DNA of 64,000 bases from the NCBI RefSeq assembly GCF_001427825.1, contig NZ_LMGT01000004.1, positions 248,001 to 312,000 on the forward strand, written 5' to 3'. Positions 56,504 to 64,000 of this stretch are shown one piece after another. The notes under the pieces were generated by a model. It was not told the DNA's origin. It did no database searches and saw nothing but the letters and a program-made list of their open reading frames with translations. The stretch comes from Brevundimonas sp. Root608 (GTDB lineage Bacteria > Pseudomonadota > Alphaproteobacteria > Caulobacterales > Caulobacteraceae). Position numbers and translations under genes: made by a program. Every line of letters starts with the position of its first letter. Within the stretch, counting starts at the first letter, position 1.

Positions 56504-57286
56504 ATGGGACGGGCGTTGGTCATCGTGCTGGCGGTGTGGATCGCCCTCGTCTCCCCTGCGGCGGCCCAGACCCCGCGGAGCCAGCCCGGCCGGTTCGAAG
56601 GCTGGACCTCGGCCATCATCGCCGCCGACTGGCGCGACGGCCGCGGCCGGCCGATCCAGGCCTTCGACAATGCGCGCCGCGATCTGGTGAAGGGGTTTCT
56701 CGCCGCCGGCTTCCCGCGCGCGACCATGGTCGACTACAGTCTGAGGCCGGACGCGCCCGATCCGGCCACGGCCGAGGGCGTGCTGGACGGTCTTTACGAA
56801 GCGGCGGCGCGAGGGAACGCCGGCTGTCTGCTGTATTTCACCTCGCACGGCGTCCCCACGGCCATGGTGTTCGGCGACGCCCCGCGCATGACGCCCGACA
56901 TGATGGTCAACATCGTCCGGCGAGCCTGCGGCGCGCGGCCCACGGTTGTGATCGTCTCCGCCTGCTATTCGGGAATTTTCGTCAACGGCCTGTCGGCCCC
57001 GAACCGGATGGTCCTGACCGCCGCCAGTCGCGAGCGGACGTCGTTCGGCTGCGGGGCGGACGAGACCTATCCGTGGTTCGACGGCTGTGTACTGGAGACG
57101 CTGCCGACGGCGACGGACTTCCTCGCGCTGGCGGCGGGAGCGCGGGCCTGCGTGACGCGCAAGGAACAGGAACACGGGGTCGATCTGAGTTCCGAGCCCC
57201 AGCTGTTCGTCGGCTCCGAGATGCAGCTGCGTCTGCCGACGCTGCGGTTCAGCCGATCGACAGGCGCGGGAAGACCCGGATCGTGA
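56504..57286 (+). CDS. Exported peptidase C13 (legumain-like) family protein
   Basis: A 260-residue protein with signal peptide MGRALVIVLAVWIALVSPAAAQ. The caspase-like fold catalytic dyad is visible: His115 in LYFTSHGVPTA and Cys154 in VIVSACYSGIFV. The dyad context matches legumain/caspase-clan (CD) peptidases. Two later cysteines (FGCGADE, FDGCVLE) could form a disulfide. It likely acts in the periplasm; substrate unknown. Its 3' end overlaps the convergent RusA-like gene by 38 bp. Confidence 0.75.
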   Translation: MGRALVIVLAVWIALVSPAAAQTPRSQPGRFEGWTSAIIAADWRDGRGRPIQAFDNARRDLVKGFLAAGFPRATMVDYSLRPDAPDPATAEGVLDGLYEAAARGNAGCLLYFTSHGVPTAMVFGDAPRMTPDMMVNIVRRACGARPTVVIVSACYSGIFVNGLSAPNRMVLTAASRERTSFGCGADETYPWFDGCVLETLPTATDFLALAAGARACVTRKEQEHGVDLSSEPQLFVGSEMQLRLPTLRFSRSTGAGRPGS

Positions 57287-57611
57287 TCCGCTCGCGCTCG
57301 CCCTCGCGCCGTTCGACCAGCAGGCGGGCGACCTGGGCGTCGTCGTGGAACAGATAGCCCTTGATGGCGTCCAGCAGGGCCTTGGCCAGGTTGTCCAGAT
57401 CCATCCACGGCGGATCTCCGACATGCTCCATCAGGATCTCGACCGTGTAGTCGCCGTATGACGGGCGCGACGACCATTCCTTGCGCATGAATTCATAGAC
57501 CAGCGGCTTGTAGTATTTGGCCTGGGTGGTCAGGCCGTCGATGGTGATCTCGACGGCGTCGCCGACCTCGCGGGCGCGGACCTTTCCGATGCCGATCCAG
57601 CCTGCGGTCAT
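57249..57611 (-). CDS. RusA-like Holliday junction endonuclease
   Basis: A 120-residue protein of the RusA family. The three catalytic aspartates align at Asp71 and Asp73 (WMDLDNLAKALLDAIKG) and Asp91 (FHDDAQV), the same spacing as Asp70, Asp72 and Asp91 in E. coli RusA. RusA proteins are usually phage-borne; no other phage gene is near, so this may be a domesticated copy. It is convergent with the C13 peptidase gene. Confidence 0.8.
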   Translation of the reverse strand: MTAGWIGIGKVRAREVGDAVEITIDGLTTQAKYYKPLVYEFMRKEWSSRPSYGDYTVEILMEHVGDPPWMDLDNLAKALLDAIKGYLFHDDAQVARLLVERREGERERITIRVFPRLSIG

Positions 57612-57703
57612 TCAGCCGTCCTCGCCCCAGCGCCTTGTTCGCGCGCGGCCCCGTGCTACACCGCCGCGCACTGTCCCGCCACGTCCGATGAGCCCCGCCG
57701 ACC

Positions 57704-59092
57704 ATGACGAACCGCACCGAAACCGACACCTTCGGCCCCATCGAGGTCGCCTCGGACCGCTACTGGGGCGCCCAGGCGCAGCGGTCGCTGGGGAACTTCA
57801 GGATCGGCTGGGAAAAGCAACCCCTGCCGATCGTCCGGGCCCTGGGCGTCGTCAAGCGCGCCGCGGCGGAAACCAATATGGCGCTGGGCAAGCTGGACCC
57901 GAAAATCGGCGAGACCATCGTCTCGGCGGCCAATGAGGTCATCGCCGGCAAGCTGAACGACCATTTCCCGCTGGTGGTCTGGCAGACCGGCTCGGGCACC
58001 CAGTCAAACATGAACGCCAATGAGGTGATCTCGAACCGGGCGATCGAGATGCTGGGCGGCGAGATGGGATCGAAAAAGCCGGTCCACCCCAACGACCACG
58101 TCAACATGAGCCAGTCGTCGAACGACACCTTCCCCACGGCCATGCACGTCGCCTGCGCCGAACAGGTGGTCAACGACCTGATCCCGGCGCTGAAGCATCT
58201 GCATGCGGCGCTGGAGGCCAAGGCGAAGGCCTGGGCCCACATCATCAAGATCGGCCGCACCCACACCCAGGACGCCACGCCCCTGACCCTGGGCCAGGAG
58301 TTCGGCGGCTATGCCCAGCAGGTCGCCAACGGCATCGAGCGAATCGAACTGACCCTGCCGAAGCTGATGGAGCTGGCCCAGGGCGGCACGGCCGTCGGCA
58401 CCGGGCTGAACGCCCCGGTCGGTTTCGCCGAACAGGTGGCCGAGCGGATCGCCGCCATCACCGGCCTGCCCTTCGTCACCGCGCCCAACAAGTTCGAGGC
58501 CCTGGCCGCCCATGACGCCATGGTCTTCACCCATGGGGCCATCAACACGGTCGCCGCTTCGCTGTTCAAGATCGCCAACGACATCCGCTTCCTCGGCTCG
58601 GGCCCGCGTTCGGGCCTCGGCGAACTGGCCCTGCCGGAGAACGAGCCGGGTTCGTCGATCATGCCGGGCAAGGTCAATCCGACCCAGTCGGAGGCCCTGA
58701 CCCAGGTCTGCGTCCAGGTGTTCGGCAACCACGCGGCGGTGACCTTCGCCGGCTCGCAGGGGCATTTCGAGCTGAACGTCTTCAATCCGGTGATGGCCTA
58801 CAACTTCCTGCAGTCGGTGCGGCTGATGGCCGACGCGGCGGTGTCGTTCACCGACAACTGCGTGGTCGGGATCGAGCCGCGCGAGGACAACATCAAGCGT
58901 GGTCTCGACAACTCGCTGATGCTGGTCACGGCGCTCAACGGCAAGCTGGGCTATGACGTCTGCGCGAAGATCGCCAAGACGGCGCACAAGAATGGAACCA
59001 CCCTGCGCGAGGAGGCGGTCGGCGGCGGCTATCTGACCGACGCCGAGTTCGACGAGGCGGTGCGGCCGGAGAAGATGATCTCGCCGGGGTGA
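57704..59092 (+). CDS. fumC: Class II fumarase
   Basis: Interconverts fumarate and malate in the TCA cycle. The 462-residue protein has the family segments [53 protein letters not shown], and the signature [18 protein letters not shown]. It is typical of oxygen-stable, iron-free fumarases. Single-gene unit. Confidence 0.97.
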   Translation: MTNRTETDTFGPIEVASDRYWGAQAQRSLGNFRIGWEKQPLPIVRALGVVKRAAAETNMALGKLDPKIGETIVSAANEVIAGKLNDHFPLVVWQTGSGTQSNMNANEVISNRAIEMLGGEMGSKKPVHPNDHVNMSQSSNDTFPTAMHVACAEQVVNDLIPALKHLHAALEAKAKAWAHIIKIGRTHTQDATPLTLGQEFGGYAQQVANGIERIELTLPKLMELAQGGTAVGTGLNAPVGFAEQVAERIAAITGLPFVTAPNKFEALAAHDAMVFTHGAINTVAASLFKIANDIRFLGSGPRSGLGELALPENEPGSSIMPGKVNPTQSEALTQVCVQVFGNHAAVTFAGSQGHFELNVFNPVMAYNFLQSVRLMADAAVSFTDNCVVGIEPREDNIKRGLDNSLMLVTALNGKLGYDVCAKIAKTAHKNGTTLREEAVGGGYLTDAEFDEAVRPEKMISPG

Positions 59093-59149
59093 TCGGCGCC
59101 TACCCCGGGTTGGTGGCGATAAGCCGGGTTTCGGGTTAGGCTGTCGTCC

Positions 59150-59392
59150 ATGGGCAAGGTCGAGCTGAATATCGGCATCGAGCCGGAACTGGTCGAACAG
59201 GCCCAGCGGCTCGGCCTCTCCATCACCGGCATGAGCGAGGTTCAGCTTCGGCTGCATCTGCAGAAAATCGATCCGGCCGGCGCCGAAGCGCGGGCGAAGC
59301 GCTGGGCGGAAGAGAACGCCGAGGCGATCAAGGATCACAACCGCCGGATTCGGGAACGAGGCCTCCTTTCGGATCATTTCCGGACTTGGTGA
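59150..59392 (+). CDS. ccdA: CcdA-type antitoxin
   Basis: An 80-residue antitoxin. The C-terminal toxin-binding region RWAEENAEAIKDHNRRIRER then GLLSDHFRTW is the classic CcdA pattern; the N-terminal part is a ribbon-helix-helix DNA-binding domain that should repress its own operon. The stop overlaps the ATG of ccdB (TGATG). This is a chromosomal copy of the F-plasmid module type. Confidence 0.88.
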   Translation: MGKVELNIGIEPELVEQAQRLGLSITGMSEVQLRLHLQKIDPAGAEARAKRWAEENAEAIKDHNRRIRERGLLSDHFRTW

Positions 59393-59700
59393 TGCGTCAG
59401 TTCGACGTCTTCGAGAACCCCTCGCCAGCGGCCCGGCGGTTCGCACCCTACCTCGTCGTTATGTCGTCCCATCTGCTGCTGGATTTCGACGATGCAGTTG
59501 TCGCCCCGCCTGTAAACGACAGTCAGGGAACCGTTCCGGGTCTGGAGCTCGACATCGATCTGAATGGCGAGCCGCTGGTGCTGGTGATTTCCGAGATGGC
59601 CGGCGTGGAGGGACGGACCTTACGCCGCCAGGTGGGAACACTGGTCGCATGCGAGGATGCCACCCGCCGCGCGCTCGACCGGCTGTTCACCGGCTTCTGA
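59392..59700 (+). CDS. ccdB: CcdB-type toxin (DNA gyrase poison)
   Basis: A 102-residue toxin that traps DNA gyrase in the F-plasmid system. It has the family opening MRQFDVFENP and the C-terminal GTLVACEDATRRALDRLFTGF region, ending in a short aromatic tail similar to the gyrase-contacting Trp-Gly-Ile (here TGF). Loss of the Trp may weaken gyrase poisoning. Translationally coupled to ccdA and 2 bp upstream of an AAA ATPase gene. Confidence 0.85.
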   Translation: MRQFDVFENPSPAARRFAPYLVVMSSHLLLDFDDAVVAPPVNDSQGTVPGLELDIDLNGEPLVLVISEMAGVEGRTLRRQVGTLVACEDATRRALDRLFTGF

Positions 59701-59702
59701 TC

Positions 59703-60434
59703 ATGACCGCCCTCACCCGCCCCTACTGGATCGAGGCGCGCTTCGAGCGGCGCGAGGGGTGGGACGACGGCGTCTATCCGTTCAACCTGCCGGTCCTCAA
59801 GGCGCTCGAGATCCTGGTCTTCCATCCGCGGGTGACCTTTCTCGTCGGCGAGAACGGCGCGGGAAAGTCGACGCTGATCGAGGCCCTGGCCATCGCCTGG
59901 GGCTTCAACGCCGAGGGGGGATCGCGGGACCACCGGTTCTCGACCCGCGCCTCGCATTCGCCTTTGCATCGCTTCATCCGGCCGGTGCGCGCGCCGGTAA
60001 AGGCGAAGGACGGCTATTTCCTCAGGGCCGAGAGCTTCTTCACCACCGCCAGCTATGTGGAGGCGTCCGGCACGGGCCGGGCCGGCCAGACCGGCCTGCA
60101 CGAGCAGTCGCACGGGGAGAGCTTCTTCAACCTGTTCGACAACCGCTTCATGGGCGACGGGCTCTACATCCTCGACGAGCCGGAGGCGGCGCTGTCGCCG
60201 ACCCGGCAGCTGTCGTTTCTGGCGCGGATGCACGAGCTGGTGCTGCGAGGGTCGCAGTTCATCATCGCCACCCATTCGCCGATCATTCTCGGCTACCCCG
60301 ACGCGTGGCTCTATCAGGCATCGGCCGATGGGCTGGAGCGTGTCGCGTATGAGGACACCGAGCATTTTCAGGTGACCCGCGGTTTCCTGAACCGCCGCGA
60401 GACCTATCTCGACGTCCTGCTGGCCGACGACTGA
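59703..60434 (+). CDS. AAA/ABC-type ATPase, small SMC-like
   Basis: A 243-residue cytosolic ATPase. Walker A is GENGAGKST (49-57), Walker B LYILDEPEAALS, and a D-loop/H-loop-like segment IIATHSPIILGYP. There are no membrane segments or coiled coils of SMC length. Such AAA_21-like ATPases are found both as stand-alone proteins and in defence/toxin modules. It starts 2 bp after ccdB, so it may be part of that operon. Confidence 0.8.
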   Translation: MTALTRPYWIEARFERREGWDDGVYPFNLPVLKALEILVFHPRVTFLVGENGAGKSTLIEALAIAWGFNAEGGSRDHRFSTRASHSPLHRFIRPVRAPVKAKDGYFLRAESFFTTASYVEASGTGRAGQTGLHEQSHGESFFNLFDNRFMGDGLYILDEPEAALSPTRQLSFLARMHELVLRGSQFIIATHSPIILGYPDAWLYQASADGLERVAYEDTEHFQVTRGFLNRRETYLDVLLADD

Positions 60435-60436
60435 AC

Positions 60437-60862
60437 CTAGGGCTTGTCGCGGATCGTGCGGCCGATGGGGGCGAGCGCCAGCTTGGCCAGCTCCAGATCC
60501 TTGAGGGCGAACGGGATGCCGATGATGGAGATGAACTCGGCAACGGCGATGATCAGATGCGACAGGGCGATGTACCAGCCGGCGAAGATGAACCAGACGA
60601 CGTTCAGCACGAGGCCGAGTCCGCCGGTGCCGATGTCGTGCTGGCCGGTGAATTCGTCGCGCCAGACCACCTCGCGTCCGAACGGCCAGAAGGAATAGCT
60701 GGCGATCCGCCAGGCGGCGAAGGTCCAGGGCAGGCCGACCACGGTCAGGGCCAGGATCGCGCCCCCGAACAGCCACAGCAGGCCGGACAGCCAGCCTCCG
60801 AAGACGAACCAGAGCAGGTTGAGGATCAGGCGGATCAAGGCGGACGTCTCCACGCGTCCCAT
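60437..60862 (-). CDS. YccF family membrane protein
   Basis: A 141-residue inner-membrane protein with two YccF repeats (NLLWFVFGGWLSGLLWLFGG and LNVVWFIFAGWYIALSHLII), followed by SIIGIPFALKDLELAKLALA. The function of YccF is not established. The ATG at 60862 is used; GTG at 60853 and ATG at 60877 are alternatives. It ends 3 bp from the convergent ATPase gene. Confidence 0.85.
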   Translation of the reverse strand: MGRVETSALIRLILNLLWFVFGGWLSGLLWLFGGAILALTVVGLPWTFAAWRIASYSFWPFGREVVWRDEFTGQHDIGTGGLGLVLNVVWFIFAGWYIALSHLIIAVAEFISIIGIPFALKDLELAKLALAPIGRTIRDKP

Positions 60863-60886
60863 GCGGACGCCCGCCATAGATAGGAC

Positions 60887-60916
60887 GAAGGCCCCGCCGA
60901 TATCAGCGGGGCCTTC
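60887..60916. terminator. Bidirectional terminator hairpin
   Basis: A perfect 11-bp inverted repeat (GAAGGCCCCGC / GCGGGGCCTTC) with an 8-base loop, between two minus-strand genes and probably ending the DUF2171 transcript. Confidence 0.75.
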
Positions 60917-60942
60917 GTGAATTCGCGGTAAGCCGGGTGGGT

Positions 60943-61176
60943 CTAGTGTTTCTCGGTCCAGCGGGCCTTCGCCTCGTCGCGGGTGAGGTTCAGGTGCACG
61001 TGCTCGCCGACGTGATGGACCCAGCTGACGGGAATCATATGGTGTTTGAAGCCGCCGGCGAGATCCAGCTTGGCCAGTTCGATCTGGTCGCCGATGACGT
61101 GATCGACGCGGCCCACGTGCTCGCCGTCCGAGCCGACGACTTCGAGGTGTTCGCGGATTTGAGACGGGTCTACCAT
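60943..61176 (-). CDS. DUF2171 domain protein
   Basis: A 77-residue protein of the DUF2171 (PRC-barrel-like) group. Typical features are HLEVVGSDGEHVGRVDHV and IPVSWVHHVGEHVHLN. PRC-barrel proteins of this kind are small soluble proteins of unknown role, often induced in stationary phase or stress. The terminator at 60887-60916 lies just downstream. It is divergent from a DUF4169 gene. Confidence 0.85.
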   Translation of the reverse strand: MVDPSQIREHLEVVGSDGEHVGRVDHVIGDQIELAKLDLAGGFKHHMIPVSWVHHVGEHVHLNLTRDEAKARWTEKH

Positions 61177-61250
61177 GGGGAGCTCCTGACGGGTTTCGCT
61201 GTCGGGAATAATCGCCCGATCGACGGTCGGGTTGCATCGCGGAGACCGGC

Positions 61251-61427
61251 ATGGGCGAGGTCGTCAATCTGAACAAGGCGCGCAAGGAGCGCGCGAAGGC
61301 CGAGGCCAGGGCCGCCTCCACGGCGAACCGCGCCAGCCATGGGCGTTCGAAGGCGGACCGCGCGGCGGCCGACAAGGAGCGCGCCCGAATTCAGCGGCTG
61401 CTGGACGGATCGAGACTGGAGGATTGA
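61251..61427 (+). CDS. DUF4169 family protein
   Basis: A 58-residue, highly charged protein matching DUF4169 (opening MGEVVNLNKARKERAKAEAR and a Lys/Arg/Ala-rich helix). The function is unknown; in many alphaproteobacteria it is followed by a ribbon-helix-helix protein, whereas here a different small gene follows 3 bp later. Confidence 0.8.
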   Translation: MGEVVNLNKARKERAKAEARAASTANRASHGRSKADRAAADKERARIQRLLDGSRLED

Positions 61428-61430
61428 GGC

Positions 61431-61583
61431 ATGGCTGACCCGCGTCAGGACCCGCGCATCAGGCACGGCCTGATCCCGATTCTGGTCGCCATGCGGGTCA
61501 AGGCCGAGCGCGAGCGGCGGACGGCGGAAATGGCGAAGAAGGCCGAGGCCCCGAAGAAGCCGAAGCGCGGCTGGTTCCGCTAG
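61431..61583 (+). CDS. Small basic protein, unknown function
   Basis: A 50-residue Lys/Arg-rich protein (about 15 basic residues) starting MADPRQDPRIRHGLIPILVA. It follows DUF4169 by 3 bp with GGAGGATTGAGGC upstream, a good ribosome-binding site. I recognise no family; it may bind nucleic acid. Its stop shares CTAG with the stop of the convergent transporter gene. Confidence 0.6.
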   Translation: MADPRQDPRIRHGLIPILVAMRVKAERERRTAEMAKKAEAPKKPKRGWFR

Positions 61584-62518
61584 CTCGAGACCCTGGGCGC
61601 GCGGATCAGCAGCGCCTGACCCGACAGCACCAGCATCAGGCCGGCCAGGGCCGTCCAGCCGAAATGGGCGCCCTCGAACAGCACGGACACCAGCATGGCG
61701 ATCGGCGGCGTCAGGGCCGAGATGTAGCTGGCCATGGCGTAGCCGATGGTGCGGGCGATGGTGAAATAGAGGCCGAAGGCGATGACCGAGCCGAAGACGG
61801 ACAGGTAGAGCAGCGAGCTGACGTAGGTGAAGGTGGGGTCGATGCGGAACTCGACCCCCGTGGCCAGGCCAAAGAGCGCCAGCAGGCCGGTTCCGTAGGC
61901 CATGGCCCAGGCGGTCGAGGGAATGGCCGCCGAACCGCGGGTCTGGCCCCGCCAGGCGAAGAAATTGCCGAAGGCCGAGGCCGTGGTGGCGATCAGGGCG
62001 AGGCCGACGCCGAGGGCCGCCCGGTCGTCGAAACCCGCGCTGAGCACCTCGCCGCCCGACAGCACGGCGACGCCGACCAGGCCGAGAACCGCCCCGCCCC
62101 ATGAGGCCGCGGCCGCCTTCTGCCCGGCGGCTAGGCGGAAGAGAACGAGGTTGAGGAAGGTCAGGGAGGCGAAGGTGACGGCCACGATGGCCGAGGCCAC
62201 ATGGCCTTCGGCGGCGTAGGTGAAGCTGTAGCTGATCGAGAAGGCGAAGAGCCCCTGCCCCAGGGCCGCCAGATGCTGGGCGCGCGTCAGGCGGAGGTTC
62301 TGCCGTGCGATCAGGCAGCCGAGGAACAGGACGATCGACGCCAGGCCGAAGCGCCAGACGATCGAGGCCAGCGGCGGCACCGATCCCAGCTGCAGGGTGA
62401 TGGCGTACCAGGTGGTGCCCCAGATCATGGCGCAGATGATCACGCCGCCGATCCCGAGAAGCGTGGTCCGGGACAGGGGTGGGCGCGCGACGGGCGCGAT
62501 TTCGACCGGGGAGGACAT
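61580..62518 (-). CDS. EamA family (DMT superfamily) transporter
   Basis: A 312-residue inner-membrane protein with ten hydrophobic segments in two EamA repeats. The first repeat has ICAMIWGTTWYAITLQLG, the second FGNFFAWRGQTRG and later LTPPIAMLVSVLFEGAHFGW. DMT exporters of this type move amino acids, purines or metabolites; the substrate is unknown. It converges with a small basic-protein gene. Confidence 0.85.
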   Translation of the reverse strand: MSSPVEIAPVARPPLSRTTLLGIGGVIICAMIWGTTWYAITLQLGSVPPLASIVWRFGLASIVLFLGCLIARQNLRLTRAQHLAALGQGLFAFSISYSFTYAAEGHVASAIVAVTFASLTFLNLVLFRLAAGQKAAAASWGGAVLGLVGVAVLSGGEVLSAGFDDRAALGVGLALIATTASAFGNFFAWRGQTRGSAAIPSTAWAMAYGTGLLALFGLATGVEFRIDPTFTYVSSLLYLSVFGSVIAFGLYFTIARTIGYAMASYISALTPPIAMLVSVLFEGAHFGWTALAGLMLVLSGQALLIRAPRVSS

Positions 62519-62606
62519 GCGCCGCAAATGAACCGCGTCGGGACGCGACACAAGCCGGGTTATCCGCGCCTGCCACAAGGCGACCTTGTGCCAGCTGAAA
62601 TCGCGG

Positions 62607-63359
62607 TCAGCCGCGGAGCTTGAGTCCGGCGCGGACCTCTGCGGGCACCGACTGATAGACGGTCGGCGGCCGGATGCCGAGCCGCGCGCGGACGGCGTCC
62701 AGCGGCTGTTCGAACAGGGCTTCATAGTCCAGTCCGGGCAGCCAGCGGGCGGCCTTGCCGTTGCGCCAGGCCTGCCAGACGGCGCGCCGCGCCGGCACCG
62801 ACCGCGCCTCGCGCTGGATCTCCCGCGCCGCGCCCCAGCCGATGAAGGCGAAGCCGAGGTTCCGGGTCTGGCCGTAAGAGAATGACACGACGCAGGCCTC
62901 GCCGAGGGCGTCCGTCTCATAGCCGGTGAGGACGTGCCAGATGTCGTGGATGTCGCGCAGGCGGCGCGAGTACCAGACGACCGGGTGCGGGGCGTCGATG
63001 AAGGGCACCACCTCGCGCTCGACCTCGGCCAGGCCGTCGGCGGTGAAGCCGCGGGCCTCGCGGAAGGCCCGGTAGTGCGCCCCGACCGTGCCGGGCCCGA
63101 ACCGCGCCAGCCAGACGGGATCGTCCAGCTTGTGGGCCAGTTCCTCGCGCAGGAAGGCCTGGCGCCCGCCTTCCATGGTGGACAGCATCCGCTGGTAGCC
63201 TCGCGAGACCGACCGGCCGCTGAGGGCCTGCATGATGCGGAACACCTGTACGGTGTCCTCCTTGTCGCGGATCAGTCGGCGAAACGCCTTCAGCGCCGCC
63301 AGCGGGCGCAGCCGCTCGGAGCGGACCTTGCGGAAATCATCGGTGGCGGCGGCGGTCAT
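62607..63359 (-). CDS. COQ4 family protein
   Basis: A 250-residue protein of the Coq4 family, which takes part in ubiquinone synthesis. The zinc-binding motif H-D-x-x-H with a downstream Glu is present in RRLRDIHDIWHVLTGYETD and LGEACVV. The N-terminal part has RPLAALKAFRRLIRDKEDT and RGYQRMLSTM. Alphaproteobacterial Coq4 homologues occur widely. It is divergent from the type III polyketide synthase gene. Confidence 0.85.
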   Translation of the reverse strand: MTAAATDDFRKVRSERLRPLAALKAFRRLIRDKEDTVQVFRIMQALSGRSVSRGYQRMLSTMEGGRQAFLREELAHKLDDPVWLARFGPGTVGAHYRAFREARGFTADGLAEVEREVVPFIDAPHPVVWYSRRLRDIHDIWHVLTGYETDALGEACVVSFSYGQTRNLGFAFIGWGAAREIQREARSVPARRAVWQAWRNGKAARWLPGLDYEALFEQPLDAVRARLGIRPPTVYQSVPAEVRAGLKLRG

Positions 63360-63469
63360 GGTCATGGCGGGATCCGGGAGGATGGCGCAGTGTAGCGAAA
63401 GCGGCGTCCCGGGGGAACGGGACGACGTAGCTTGGGTGAACGTCGATAATATTGCTTGAAGGCCCCGTA

Positions 63470-64000
63470 ATGCCGTCTCCCCCTTCTGCGGCGCCGACCC
63501 CCCGGCTTCAGTCCCTCGCCCTGGCCTGGCCGCCCCATGAACTGCGCCAGGAGGACGTCGCCGCCAACGGGGCCGAGATGTTCGCCACCACCCACGGCGG
63601 CTTCGAACGGCTGGCCCCGATCTATCGCAACGCCCGGATCGAGACGCGGCACTCCTGCGTGCCGATCGAGTGGTATCTGAAGCCGCACAGCTTCTCCGAG
63701 CGCAACGATCTGTTCCTCGAGAACGCGGTCACGGTGCTGGCCGAGGCCGCGGACAAGGCGCTGGATCAGGCCGGGCTGGAGGCGGGCGACATCGACGCCA
63801 TCGTCGTGGTCTGCACGACCGGCATCGCGACGCCGGCCCTCGACGCGCGGCTGATGCAGGTGATGCCCTTCCGGCCGGACGTGCGGCGGCTGCCGATCTT
63901 CGGACTGGGCTGCGCCGGCGGGGTCGTGGGACTGGCGCGGGCGGCGGATCTGGCGCGGGCGCGGCCTGACGAACGGTTGCTGTTGCTGGTGGTCGAACTC
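63470..64000 (+). CDS. Type III polyketide synthase (chalcone/stilbene synthase-like), 3' end outside window
   Basis: A 177-residue N-terminal part, open to the last base. It shows RHSCVPIEWYL, ATPALDARLMQVM and the catalytic cysteine in GLGCAGGVVGLARAADL, typical of bacterial type III PKS. These enzymes extend a CoA starter with malonyl-CoA to pyrones or phenols, and some make alkylresorcinols for the envelope. The C-terminal His and Asn of the triad lie beyond the window. Confidence 0.88.
   Translation, partial: MPSPPSAAPTPRLQSLALAWPPHELRQEDVAANGAEMFATTHGGFERLAPIYRNARIETRHSCVPIEWYLKPHSFSERNDLFLENAVTVLAEAADKALDQAGLEAGDIDAIVVVCTTGIATPALDARLMQVMPFRPDVRRLPIFGLGCAGGVVGLARAADLARARPDERLLLLVVEL

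Noticed and set aside
47047..57611. A prophage suggested by the terminase-like HTH and RusA-like genes
   Set aside because: They are 10 kb apart, with housekeeping genes between, and no capsid, tail or integrase gene is seen.

Overview
The window looks like chromosomal DNA from an alphaproteobacterium of the order Caulobacterales, most likely Brevundimonas or a close relative. The evidence is high GC content (visibly C/G-rich third codon positions), dense short-spaced operons, the order rpoZ-rsh-pyrE-pdxJ-acpS-lepB-rnc-era followed by recO-parC, an alpha-type SspB adaptor, and a circularly permuted two-piece tmRNA whose tag (AANDNFAGEVALAA) closely resembles the Caulobacter tag. No prophage, insertion sequence or CRISPR array was seen. 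The species name is inference; the order-level call is fairly secure.

Layout. 1-7.9 kb: the 3' part of dnaE, a GFA-type protein, an S41-like peptidase, two RNA methyltransferases and a GT2 glycosyltransferase. 8.0-11.2 kb: a tightly overlapping TetR regulator plus a BtuFCD/FecCD-type ABC importer. 11.2-14.9 kb: lytic transglycosylase, then dapA-smpB. 15.1-24.3 kb: an NYN-domain protein with a family 5 uracil-DNA glycosylase, then folK, rpoZ, rsh, pyrE, pdxJ, acpS, lepB, rnc and era. 24.3-31.8 kb: accessory genes (serine hydrolase, CoA-transferase, an ArsR-controlled SRPBCC/SRPBCC/VOC/RibD-like operon, a flavodoxin-like reductase, a tandem NTF2-like protein) that sit between era and recO. 31.8-38.7 kb: recO, parC, lemA plus an M48 protease, bpt and motB. 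38.8-45.1 kb: flavin reductase, beta-hydroxyacid dehydrogenase, a trypsin-like protease without a signal peptide, oligopeptidase B, GNAT, and a divergent response regulator/degenerate histidine kinase pair. 45.2-45.5 kb: divergent tRNA-Gln and tRNA-Pro with clear promoters. 45.6-54.8 kb: ilvC, a DUF924 protein, thyA-MazG-like-folA, ybjQ, a fatty acid hydroxylase, an Old Yellow Enzyme, a tiny exported Cys-rich peptide, mrp and miaA. 54.9-64 kb: a membrane protein, ssrA next to sspB, a legumain-like protease, a RusA-like nuclease, fumC, a ccdAB toxin-antitoxin pair with an AAA ATPase, small conserved proteins, a DMT transporter, coq4 and the start of a type III polyketide synthase.

Functional links. 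smpB, ssrA and sspB (tagging and delivery of stalled-ribosome products to ClpXP) all lie in this window, the last two adjacent. thyA, folA and folK cover folate/dTMP supply. rpoZ and rsh link RNA polymerase and (p)ppGpp. lepB, rnc and era follow acpS in one overlapping run.

The strongest items for follow-up are a 28-bp XerC/XerD dif-like site between two convergent genes (40183-40210), a signal peptidase I with a 95-residue cytosolic tail holding 23 histidines, a histidine-kinase-like protein whose phospho-accepting histidine is replaced, an exported 4-Cys micropeptide beside a decayed mrp tail, an exported legumain-like protease, and the ccdAB-ATPase cluster. No single locus is clearly a wholly new system; these are the candidates.
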